From Arenimonas daejeonensis (GTDB lineage Bacteria; Pseudomonadota; Gammaproteobacteria; Xanthomonadales; Xanthomonadaceae), in NCBI RefSeq assembly GCF_007993735.1, contig NZ_CP042453.1, forward strand, positions 806,001-870,000: a stretch of DNA of 64,000 bases, in the 5' to 3' direction. Numbering within the stretch: position 1 is the stretch's first letter; every line of letters begins with the position of its first letter. Under the pieces are notes generated by a model that worked only from the letters and a program-made list of their open reading frames with translations, was not told where the DNA came from and did not search any database. Shown here one piece after another: positions 19,463 through 28,331 of this stretch. Made by a program: the position numbers and the translations under genes.

Positions 19463-22400
19463 TTATTTCTCCCGCCGCCAGTTGACCGACGCCGCACTCT
19501 CGTTGCCCTGTTCGACGCTGATGTCGAAGTCGCGGGTCAGCAGGTATTTCAGCGTCACCACCTGGCCGGTGCCGATCAGGGACACGCCGTAGCTCAGGAA
19601 CAGCCGCGGCGACACGTATTTGCCGACGGTGAAGGTGGCGCCGCCGAGGTTGCGCGAATCGGTGACGCCGGCTTCGTCCAGGCCCAGCTGCGAGGTCAGC
19701 TGCTGCGCGACCAGGCCGCCGCCGGCGCCCAGTGCCATCGCCGCGCTGCCCACCTGCTGGCTTTCGTTGCCGGTGGTGGTGCTGAGCGGGCGGCCGAACA
19801 CCAGCCAGGACAGCGCCTCGCTGGTTTCCATCGCCGGCACCGAGACGATGGTGGTGTCCGGGCGGTTGGCGGTGCCGCGCACCTGCACGCCGACGATCAC
19901 TTCCTCGAACTCGCGCTCGGCGCGGATGTCCAGCGCCGGGTTGTCGTAGGGCGAGTCGACGAAACTCAGGCGCGCACGCTCGATCGTCAGCGCGCGGCCG
20001 TAGGCGGTGTACTTGCCGCTGACCTCCAGCGTGCCGTTGGCGATCGCGCGGTGGCCCGGCGATTCGCGCAGGCCGAGGCTGCCGGTCATCTTGCCGTCCA
20101 GGCCGAAGCCCTTGAGACTCACTTCGTCGCCCAGGGTGACGCGGAAATCTAGGTCCAGCGGCGTGGCGCGTTCGCGCGGGCCGTCCAGCGGGTCGAGCAC
20201 CACCACGTCGGGCGATACGTCGACGCTGGAATCGAGCGCTTCCAGGTCCACGCGCGCTTCCGGCACGGTCAGGGTGCCACGCACTTCCAGCCGGCCTTCG
20301 AGCCAGCGCAGCGTGAGGTCGGAATCGGCGACGACATAGAGTTCGGCGGTGCTGGCGATGGTGACGCCCTTGCCGATCAGCACCAGCTGCAGCGGCGCCG
20401 TGTCGTCGCGGAAGTTCAGGCTGCCGTCCAGGTGCAGCAGGCCTTCGCCGGAAGTCACCTGGCCGTCCAGGCGCACCGCGCCGTCGGGCGTGCCCACGAG
20501 CTTGAATTCGCCGCCGTGCAGCTTCACGCCCAGCGCCGGCAGTTCCGTGGCGAAGCCCTGCAGCCGCGCGGTGCCCGACAGCGCGGGTTCGGCGCGGGTG
20601 CCCGCGACCTGCAGGCGGCCCTGCAGTTGGCCCTCGGGTGCGGCCAGGTCTTCGGAGAACAGTTCCAGCCAGGTGAGGTCGCGGATGTCGAGCTCGAATT
20701 CGCCGTCGATCGGCGAACTGTCGTCGCGGCCGGTGCGCAGCCGGGCGCGCACGCTGCCTTCGTCGGTGAGCGCGGCGTTGAGATCGCCTTCCACCGTGTC
20801 GCCGTCCACGGTCAGCTGCAGCACCAGGCCGGTGTAACCCAGCACCTCGCGTTCCAGTTCCTCGTCCAGGCGCAGCGCGCCGCTGTCGGAGGTGATGCGT
20901 GCGTCGCCACGCCAGCGGCCGTCGTTGGCGCGGTGCAGGTCGGCCCGGGCGTCGAGCGTGCCGTCCATCTGCAGGTCCAGCGCCGGGTCGGGCGACAGCC
21001 AGGGCTGCGCCAGCGCCAAGGGCACAGCATCGCCCTCCACGGTCACCGAATTGCCGGTGGCGGCGATGCACAGCCGGCCGCCCACCGTTTCCGCCACCAG
21101 GCAGCTGCGCTCGAGCTGCAGCACTTTCGGCCCGTAACGGAAATCCGCGCCGTCTTCGAGATTGAGCACCGGCGCCTGTTCGGCGGCGATGCGCAGTCGT
21201 TCGAGGCGGCCATTCCAGTCGGCGCCGCTGCGGGCGGCGCTGCCTTCCAGCGAAAGTTCGCCATGTTCGCCGGCGGCCTCGCCCTGCAGCCGCAGCGCGG
21301 CGACGCTGCCGGTGCCGTTCACGGCCAGGCGGTCGAACACCAGGCCGGCGAGCACCAGTTTTTCACCCGCGATCTCGAAGCGGCCGTTGTCGCCGCGCGC
21401 GGGCAGGGTGCCGGACAGGTGCAGTCTGTCGGCGCGCTGGTCGTCCCAGACCAGGCTTTCGCCCTGCAGTTGCGCGCTGTAGTCGGGCGCGGCGGCCGGG
21501 CCGCGGATCGCCAGCGTGCCCTGCAGCGTGCCGCTGGCGCCGGCCAGCACGTCGGCCAGGTGCAGTGGCGAAAAGCTCGCGTCCAGGTCGTACACCGCGC
21601 CAAAACCGCCACGTGCTTCGATCACGCTGCTGCCCAGAAGCAGCGAGGTTTCGCCGGTGCCGCGGTCGCCGTTCCACTCCGCGCTCAGGTGGCCTGACAC
21701 CGGACGCTCGCGCAACACGCCCTGGAGCTTTTCCACCCGTGCCTTTCCGTGCCAGGTGCCGTCCGCGCGTCGTTCCGCGTCTGCGGTCAGTTCGCCATTC
21801 AGCGCACCCGGATAGTCGGGCAGGAAATAACCGGGATCGAATCCGGCCAGGCCGGCCTGCAGTTCGAACGCCAGCATCGGCGACCAGCGCACGCGGCCGT
21901 GGCCGTCGAGCGAACCGGTCGGCGTGTCGGCGCGCAGTGTGTCGAACACGAGCTGCTCGCCATCGCCCTGGCCCGCGAGTCTGACGGTGGCCTGTTCACC
22001 CGCACGTTCGAGCGTGGCGTCGCCGGAAATCGTCCAGGCCTCAAAACGACCGGCGGTGCGCACTTCGCCGCTTGCAGTCACGGTCTGCGCGCCGGGTTCG
22101 GCGCTGGCCGGTTCCAGGCGCAGGCCCGGGCTCGACAGCAGGGCGTCGAATTCCGAGTGTTCGCCATCTAGCTGCAGGTCGCCGGTGATGCGCAGCGGGC
22201 CCTGCGGCAGGACCAGCTGCAGCGGTTCGACCTGCAGGTGCTGCTGCGCCAGCACCAGTTGCGAAGGTTCGATGCCGACGCGCCAGTCGCCCTGGTGCAG
22301 TTCGCCGGTGAGTTCCGCGGCGCCGCCGCGGCCGCTGGCATCGAGCTGCCAGCGCCAGGACTCGCCCGCCGCGGCGCCGAAAATCACGGGGTCGAAACCG

Positions 22401-23239
22401 CCGGACTGCGTCGCCATCGTCCACACCGGCACCGACGCCGATTCACGCAGTTCGAGGCTCAGCGACAGCGGCTCCGGCGCCTGGCCGGCGAGGTCCAGGC
22501 GCATGTCGTCCAGGTCGCCCTTCGCGCTCAGCTGCAGGTGCGCGGCGGGCGCGGTGTCGGTGGCGGGCACGGCCAGGGTCGCGGCCAGGTCGGTGCGGAA
22601 GTCGCGGTCCGGGAGGTAGTCGCCCTTCAGCGTCAGCCGGCCGCGCGGGCTGTCCAGCGTGAGTTCCTCGAGCGTGAAGCCGTCGTGGGCCAGGTCCAGC
22701 TGGCTCGCGTCCAGCTGCGTGATGTCGAACAGCGTCGCCGCGTCGCGTTCGATGCGCAGGCCGCTGACATCGAGTGCGGTGGTGCGGATGCGCAGCGGCA
22801 TCGGCAGCCGCGGCAGCACCTCGGGCCAGGTCGGCAGCGTGAACGGCTCATCGGCGGCGGGTGGCAGCACCAGCACGGCGCCGTCCACTTCCAGCCGGTC
22901 GAGTTGCAGGCGGCGGCCGAGCACCGGCAGCACCTGCGGGTCCAGCATCACGCGTTCGGCGCTGAACACCAGGCCGTCGTCCTGCACGTAACGCAGGCCG
23001 TGCAGCACCAGCGGGCCGCTGATCGTGCCTTCCGCGCGCTGCCAGCTCAGCGAATCCGGCGGCAGCAGCCGCAGCACGCGGCCCAGCAAGGTGTCGCGGC
23101 CGCCGGTGGTGTCCAGCAGCCAGTACAGCAGCGCGACGGCCGCCAGCACCAGCACGCCGGCGGCCAGGCCGAAGCGGCGCAGCCAGCGCTGCCGGCGCGT
23201 GCGCGGCGGTTTCGGCGCGCGGGCGGCGGGCGTGTTCAT
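19463..23239 (-). CDS. tamB: translocation and assembly module protein TamB
   Basis: TamB is an inner-membrane-anchored periplasm-spanning protein that works with TamA in outer-membrane protein insertion and lipid transport. The ATG at 23239 gives MNTPAARAPKPPRTRRQRW, then one TM helix (FGLAAGVLVLAAVALLYWLL). More than 1,000 residues of repetitive beta-strand (AsmA-like groove) follow, with the C-terminal DUF490 region (RGTANRPDTTIVSVP, SEALSWLVFGRPLS). It is 1,258 residues and intact. Its ATG overlaps the tamA stop (ATGA), so the pair is translationally coupled. Confidence 0.92.
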   Translation of the reverse strand: MNTPAARAPKPPRTRRQRWLRRFGLAAGVLVLAAVALLYWLLDTTGGRDTLLGRVLRLLPPDSLSWQRAEGTISGPLVLHGLRYVQDDGLVFSAERVMLDPQVLPVLGRRLQLDRLEVDGAVLVLPPAADEPFTLPTWPEVLPRLPMPLRIRTTALDVSGLRIERDAATLFDITQLDASQLDLAHDGFTLEELTLDSPRGRLTLKGDYLPDRDFRTDLAATLAVPATDTAPAAHLQLSAKGDLDDMRLDLAGQAPEPLSLSLELRESASVPVWTMATQSGGFDPVIFGAAAGESWRWQLDASGRGGAAELTGELHQGDWRVGIEPSQLVLAQQHLQVEPLQLVLPQGPLRITGDLQLDGEHSEFDALLSSPGLRLEPASAEPGAQTVTASGEVRTAGRFEAWTISGDATLERAGEQATVRLAGQGDGEQLVFDTLRADTPTGSLDGHGRVRWSPMLAFELQAGLAGFDPGYFLPDYPGALNGELTADAERRADGTWHGKARVEKLQGVLRERPVSGHLSAEWNGDRGTGETSLLLGSSVIEARGGFGAVYDLDASFSPLHLADVLAGASGTLQGTLAIRGPAAAPDYSAQLQGESLVWDDQRADRLHLSGTLPARGDNGRFEIAGEKLVLAGLVFDRLAVNGTGSVAALRLQGEAAGEHGELSLEGSAARSGADWNGRLERLRIAAEQAPVLNLEDGADFRYGPKVLQLERSCLVAETVGGRLCIAATGNSVTVEGDAVPLALAQPWLSPDPALDLQMDGTLDARADLHRANDGRWRGDARITSDSGALRLDEELEREVLGYTGLVLQLTVDGDTVEGDLNAALTDEGSVRARLRTGRDDSSPIDGEFELDIRDLTWLELFSEDLAAPEGQLQGRLQVAGTRAEPALSGTARLQGFATELPALGVKLHGGEFKLVGTPDGAVRLDGQVTSGEGLLHLDGSLNFRDDTAPLQLVLIGKGVTIASTAELYVVADSDLTLRWLEGRLEVRGTLTVPEARVDLEALDSSVDVSPDVVVLDPLDGPRERATPLDLDFRVTLGDEVSLKGFGLDGKMTGSLGLRESPGHRAIANGTLEVSGKYTAYGRALTIERARLSFVDSPYDNPALDIRAEREFEEVIVGVQVRGTANRPDTTIVSVPAMETSEALSWLVFGRPLSTTTGNESQQVGSAAMALGAGGGLVAQQLTSQLGLDEAGVTDSRNLGGATFTVGKYVSPRLFLSYGVSLIGTGQVVTLKYLLTRDFDISVEQGNESAASVNWRREK

Positions 23240-25025
23240 ACATCCGGCCCGATGTTGATGTGCAGGCGCACCGCCTGCTGGGCGTCGTCGCCGAAACCGT
23301 GCGCGATGTCCAGCCGCACCGGCCCCACCGGCGAACGCCAGCGCACGCCGAAACCGGCGCCGATCTGCAGGTCGTAGTCGCTGCGCCCGTCGAAGGCGTC
23401 GCCGCCGTCCACGAAGAAGGCGCCGCCCCATTCGCGGGTGAACATGCGCTCGAATTCGACGCTGCCCACCAGCAGGTGCTTGCCGCCGAAGACGTAGCGG
23501 TTGCCGTCGGGTTCGATCAGGAAGCCGCCGATTTCCTTGTAGCCGTAGCCGCGCACGCTGCGGTCGCCGCCGGCGTAGAAACGCAGCGACGGCGGGAAGT
23601 CGTCGAACTGGCCGCTGAGGGTGGTGCCGGCCTCGCCGCGCAGCAGCAGGCGATTGCGGGGGCCGAAGGCGCGCACCCAGCGGCCCTCGGCGCGCATCTG
23701 CAGGAAGTCGATGTCCGAACCGACCGAACTGTCGCCGGCGCGCAGTTCGACGGTCAGGCCCAGGGCGCGGCGCGGATACAGCAGGTCGTCGGCCTCGCTC
23801 CACTTCGCCCACAGCGAGGGATAGAACAGGGTGCTGTAGGCGAAGTCGCGGCCGCTGGCGTCGTTGAATACTTCGTAACGTTCGCGCCGGAAGTTGACGG
23901 CGGCGATCAGGTCCCACTTGCCCAGGCGGCCGCTGCGGCTGCCGATCAGTTCCGCCAGCTGGTTGGTGAAGTCGTCGATCGTTTCCTCGCGCGCGCTGGC
24001 GCTGAGTGCGTACCAGCCGTCCAGCCAGGCGAAGGCCGGGATGCGGTACTGCGCCGTGAGGTCGCTGCGGCGTTCCGCCAGGCCCACCAGACTGCGCAGC
24101 TTGTGGCCGCGGTCGTTCACCCAGCGCCGGTCGATGCCGGCGGTCACGCCCAGGCCGGTGTCGGTGCCGTAACGCAGGCCGGCCGAATAGACGGTGCGCT
24201 TGCCCGGGGTCAGCGCCACCTTCACCGGCACGAGGCGTTCAGCGTCGGCCTGTTTGGGGTCGGCGCTGATGTCGATGGCGCCGAAATAGTCGAGCTCGGA
24301 CAGCGACTTCTGCAGTGCCAGCAGCTCCTTCTGGTCGTAGGCTTCGCCCGTCTGCCAGGGCACCAGTTTTTCCAGCAGTCCGGGGCGGAACTGGTGGCCT
24401 TCGAACGTGGCCGGGCCCAGCCGGTAACGTTCGCCGCTGATCCAGGCCAGTTCGATGTCGGCCGCGCGCTCGGCGCGGCTCACCGTCACGCGGTGCACGG
24501 TCTGCTCGGCATCGAAATAACCCAGCTCGGCCAGGGCGCGGTCCATGCCAGCCTTGCTGTTTTCGTAGGTGCCGTGGTGGAAGGGCTGGCCCGTGCGCGG
24601 GCGGAAACGCTCCAGCCGGCGCATCAGCGCGCTTTGCGATTCGGCCGGTCCGGTCAGCGTAACGTCGTGGCCGCGCACGCGCACCGGTTCGCCCAGCACC
24701 ACGGTGACCACGACGGTGACCTGTTCGCCGGTGCGCTGCACTTCGGTCTGCACGTCGGGTTCGTAATAGCCGAACGGCTCGAGCGCGCCGCGGGCCTCGC
24801 GCGGGGCGCGGCGCAGCAGGTAGGACAGCCGGGTTTCGGTCAGCAGCTTGCGGCGGTTGGGGTTGAGCCGCTCCAGCGACAGCGCGTCGGCGACGTTGTC
24901 GCGCATCTCCACGTCGGCCAGGCCGCGGATCTCGACGGCCTGCAGCTCCAGTGCCCGCGCCGCGGGGACGGAAAGGCAGAGGGCGGCGACCAGGAAAAGC
25001 AGGCGGGCGGGGGAGAGGTCGGCAT
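23236..25025 (-). CDS. tamA: translocation and assembly module protein TamA
   Basis: An Omp85-family outer-membrane protein with N-terminal POTRA domains (about the first 230 residues) and a C-terminal barrel (YAGGDRSVRGYGYKEIGG is the conserved loop; the end is HINIGPDV). The open frame reaches an ATG at 25140, but that lies inside the Fur-like box of the divergent receptor and encodes no signal peptide. An ATG at 25025 in the next frame, with one more C in the run at 25009-25013, gives MPTSPPARLLFLVAALCLS, a proper signal peptide. I therefore place the start at 25025. Confidence 0.85.
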
Positions 25026-25122
25026 GCCGGACAAGGATAACCGCTGCCCATGTTCGGACTTCGCGAGCGTCGCCGGACAGAAGTCGCGTCCGAATGCCCT
25101 CTTGCGTCCCGCGCGCGTTGCA

Positions 25123-25141
25123 AATAAGATTGATTCGCATT
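25123..25141. promoter_or_regulatory. Fur-like box upstream of the TonB receptor
   Basis: The 19 bases match 15 of 19 positions of the palindromic Fur site AATGAGAATCATTCTCATT. It lies about 45 bases before the receptor ATG, in the short gap with divergent tamA. The position and the siderophore-type genes downstream support Fe-Fur repression of the unit 25186-30940. Its AT-rich sequence stands out from the surroundings. Confidence 0.7.
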
Positions 25142-25185
25142 AGCTAGCCAGTCCGGCCAAGCCAGCCCCGACTTTGGGGAACTCC

Positions 25186-27582
25186 ATGTCTGCCACGTCC
25201 TCCCCGACGGCCCGCCGCCTGCCGGCGCCCCGACTCGTTTCGCTCGCCATCGCCTCGGCCCTCGCGGCCGCCGCCCTGCCGGTAGCCGCCGCCCCGGCCG
25301 CCGACCTGTCGGCCGAAGCCGGCATGGCCGCGGCCGGCACCGCCGACAACGCCACCCGCCTGGACGGCATCGAGGTGACCGGCGAGCGCGTGAGCAAGCC
25401 GTCCTCGCCCAAGTACACCGAGGCCCTGCTGGACACGCCGCAGACGATCACCGTGGTGGACAAGGCGACCATGGACCAGCAGGGCCTGCTGGGCCTGCGC
25501 GACATCCTGAGCACCCTGCCGGGCATCACCTTCGGTGCCGGCGAAGGCGGCGGCGGTTACGGCGACAGCATCAACCTGCGCGGTTTCAGCGCCAACGCCG
25601 ACATCACCGTGGACGGCGTGCGCGACAGCGCCCAGTACAGCCGCACCGACAACTTCAACCTCGATGCGCTGGAGCTGATCAACGGCGCCAACTCGGTGTA
25701 CTCGGGCGCCGGTTCGGTCGGCGGCAACATCAACCTGGTCAGCAAGACCGCGATGCTGGAAGACTTCAACGTGGTCACGGTCGGCGCCGGCACCGACAGC
25801 TACGGCCGCATCACCGCCGACAGCAACCAGGTGATCGGCGACGACACCGCCCTGCGCCTGAATGCGATGGTGCACCAGAACGACGTGCCGGGCCGCGACT
25901 ACGAGAACTTCGAGCGCTGGGGTTTCGCGCCGTCGCTGGGCCTGGCCCTGGATTCGGACACCCGCTTCACGCTGAGCGCCTTCATCCAGCGCGACGACAA
26001 CATCCCGCAGTACGGCGTGCCGTATTTCTCGGGCTACGGCGGCCTGCTGCCGGGCGCGGACATCGGAGGGTATTACGGCTACCACAACATCGACCGTCAG
26101 GAGATCGAGAACGACACGGTCACCGGCGTGTTCGAACACGACTTCAACGACAACCTGAGCCTGCGCAGCCTGGCGCGTTACCAGCGGGTCGAGCAGACCA
26201 CGGTGGTGGACGCGGTGCAGGGCACCTGGTGCCTGGACAGCGGCATCAACCCGGCCACCAACGCGGCCTGCGCGCCCCTGCCGGGAACGCTCGTGCCGCA
26301 GCCGGCCGGCAGCTACCAGCCCAGCGGCCCGCGCGGCCTGCAGCGCGACACACAGAACGGCCTGGCGGTCAGCCAGACCGACCTGACCGCGCGCTTCACC
26401 ACCGGCACGGTTGAACATGCCCTGGTCGCCGGCGTCGCCTTCACCCACGAAAGCTTCGAGCTCGAGACCGGCCGCGTGCTGAACAATGCCGACGGCAGCC
26501 CGGTGCCGCTGCCACTGATGGACCTGTCGGACCCGGATTCGACCTGGACCGGTCCGGTGAACTATTTCCGCACCGCCAAGTCCGCCGGTTCGCTCGACAA
26601 CCAGGCGATCTACGTGTTCGACACCCTGAAGTTCAACGAGCGCTGGATGCTGAACCTCGGCGCGCGTTACGAGCACAACGAGGGCGACAGCGAAAGCTGG
26701 CTGGTCAAGACCTACGACGCCACGCCCGGCGCCGACAACAGCGGCCTCGGCCAGGTGCTGGCCAGGAACCCGTCGTTCGAGAACGAGGAGAACCTGTTCT
26801 CCTGGCGCACCGGCGTGGTGTTCAAGCCGGCCGGGAACGGTTCGGTGTACCTGAGCTACGCCAACAGCAAGACGCCGTCCAAGGCCTCGGTGAACGGCGC
26901 CTGCAACGCCACCACCTGCAACGTGGACCCGGAGGAAGCGCAGAACATCGAGCTGGGCACCAAGTGGGACCTGCTGGACGAGCACCTGGCGCTGACCGCA
27001 GCGGTGTTCCGCAACGAGCGCACCAACTACAAGGTCGCCGACTTCGACCCCGCCAACCCCAGCGGCGAGCAGCAGCTCGACGGCGAGGCGCGCGTGGACG
27101 GCATCACGCTGGGCATCGCCGGCAAGCTGACCGACGCCTGGTCGATCTTCGCCAACGCCACCTTCCTCGACAGCGAAGTGCTGCAGTCGGTGTCCGACTA
27201 CTGCCTGGCCAACCCGGGCCTCAACGGCTGCACCAACACGCCGGACAATCCGGATCCGGACCGCGGCAACCGCATCATCAACACGCCCGAGAAGTCCGCC
27301 AGCCTGTGGACCACCTACGCGTTCGCGCCGGACTGGACCGCCGGTTACGGCATCACCTCTCAGGGCAGCTTCGACGGCGGCCGCGTCGCCGGCGCGCCGG
27401 ACGTGAAGGGTTACACCACGCACCGGGCGATGGTGGCCTGGCAGCTCAATCAACAGTTCGCGCTTCAGCTCAATGCCAACAACCTGTTCGACAAGGAGTA
27501 CTTCATCCGCGTGCGCAACAACGGCTGGGCCACGCCCGGCGAAGCGCGCTCGGTGGTGCTGAGCGCCAGCTACCAGTTCTGA
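25186..27582 (+). CDS. TonB-dependent siderophore receptor (catecholate/Fiu-like)
   Basis: A 798-residue outer-membrane receptor. The signal peptide ends near PVAAAPAAD. The TonB box is probably IEVTGERV. The plug domain carries [30 protein letters not shown] and INLRGF, the siderophore-receptor (TIGR01783-type) pattern. The barrel closes with [10 protein letters not shown]. The next gene is a PiuC-like dioxygenase, as for Pseudomonas PiuA and E. coli Fiu, so the likely ligands are monocatecholate iron complexes. The ATG at 25186 has GGGGA six bases upstream. The frame is intact and a Fur-like box lies upstream. Confidence 0.88.
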   Translation: MSATSSPTARRLPAPRLVSLAIASALAAAALPVAAAPAADLSAEAGMAAAGTADNATRLDGIEVTGERVSKPSSPKYTEALLDTPQTITVVDKATMDQQGLLGLRDILSTLPGITFGAGEGGGGYGDSINLRGFSANADITVDGVRDSAQYSRTDNFNLDALELINGANSVYSGAGSVGGNINLVSKTAMLEDFNVVTVGAGTDSYGRITADSNQVIGDDTALRLNAMVHQNDVPGRDYENFERWGFAPSLGLALDSDTRFTLSAFIQRDDNIPQYGVPYFSGYGGLLPGADIGGYYGYHNIDRQEIENDTVTGVFEHDFNDNLSLRSLARYQRVEQTTVVDAVQGTWCLDSGINPATNAACAPLPGTLVPQPAGSYQPSGPRGLQRDTQNGLAVSQTDLTARFTTGTVEHALVAGVAFTHESFELETGRVLNNADGSPVPLPLMDLSDPDSTWTGPVNYFRTAKSAGSLDNQAIYVFDTLKFNERWMLNLGARYEHNEGDSESWLVKTYDATPGADNSGLGQVLARNPSFENEENLFSWRTGVVFKPAGNGSVYLSYANSKTPSKASVNGACNATTCNVDPEEAQNIELGTKWDLLDEHLALTAAVFRNERTNYKVADFDPANPSGEQQLDGEARVDGITLGIAGKLTDAWSIFANATFLDSEVLQSVSDYCLANPGLNGCTNTPDNPDPDRGNRIINTPEKSASLWTTYAFAPDWTAGYGITSQGSFDGGRVAGAPDVKGYTTHRAMVAWQLNQQFALQLNANNLFDKEYFIRVRNNGWATPGEARSVVLSASYQF

Positions 27583-27631
27583 TTCGACCAAGGCACGCCC
27601 GCGGCGACGCGGGCCCACCCAGGAGTCCGCC

Positions 27632-28321
27632 ATGCTGCTGCACGTACCGAATGTTTTGAATGCAGAACAGGTGGCGCACTTCCGCCAGCGCCTGGCCACC
27701 GCCGGTTGGGCCGACGGCAGGCTGACCGCCGGCTACCAGTCGGCGCAGGCCAAGGACAACGCGCAGCTGCCGGATTCCGATCCGGTGGCGCGCGAACTCG
27801 GAGGTCTGGTGCTGGATGCGCTGGGCCGCAGCCCGCTGTTCTTCAGCGCGGCGTTGCCCAGGCGGATCTTCCCGCCGCTGTTCAACCGCTACGCGGGCGG
27901 GCAGTCCTTCGGTTTCCACGTGGACAACGCCATCCGCTACGAACGGGGTGCGGGCGGCGCGCAAGCGCCGGTGCGCACCGACATTTCGGCCACCCTGTTC
28001 CTCAATGCGCCCGAGGACTACGACGGCGGCGAATTGGTGATCCAGGACACCTACGGCACGCAGCGGGTGAAGCTGCCGGCCGGCGACCTGGTGCTGTACC
28101 CGGGCACCAGCCTGCATAAGGTGACGCCGGTGACCCGCGGCGAACGCCTGGCCTCGTTCTTCTGGCTGCAGAGCCTGGTGCGCGATGCCGGCCAGCGGCG
28201 CGAACTGTTCGAACTCGACCTCGCCATCCAGCGCCTGACCGTGGCCGCGCCGGGCAATCCCGCCCTGGTGCAGCTGACCGGCGTTTACCACAACCTGCTG
28301 CGCCGCTGGGCGGACGCCTGA
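27632..28321 (+). CDS. piuC: PKHD-type Fe(II)/2-oxoglutarate hydroxylase, PiuC/YbiX-like
   Basis: A 229-residue dioxygenase. The iron triad is H96 and D98 (FHVDN) with a distal histidine near 162 ([10 protein letters not shown]); the arginine just after (GER) should bind 2-oxoglutarate. PiuC/YbiX proteins sit beside Fiu/PiuA-type receptors in many gammaproteobacteria and are iron-repressed; their substrate is not established. It lies 49 bases after the receptor gene and 10 before the reductase gene, so all three are probably one transcript. Confidence 0.85.
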   Translation: MLLHVPNVLNAEQVAHFRQRLATAGWADGRLTAGYQSAQAKDNAQLPDSDPVARELGGLVLDALGRSPLFFSAALPRRIFPPLFNRYAGGQSFGFHVDNAIRYERGAGGAQAPVRTDISATLFLNAPEDYDGGELVIQDTYGTQRVKLPAGDLVLYPGTSLHKVTPVTRGERLASFFWLQSLVRDAGQRRELFELDLAIQRLTVAAPGNPALVQLTGVYHNLLRRWADA

Positions 28322-28331
28322 GCCGGAGCCC

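Noticed and set aside
19463..23917. A 1,484-residue frame extending tamB upstream into tamA
   Set aside because: The extra 226 residues are Arg-rich out-of-frame translation of tamA. The TM helix and the ATGA overlap place the tamB start at 23239.
25144..27699. An 851-residue minus-strand frame across the TonB receptor gene
   Set aside because: It is the antisense shadow of a highly conserved receptor; its low-complexity His/Gln/Val composition is typical of such shadows at high GC.
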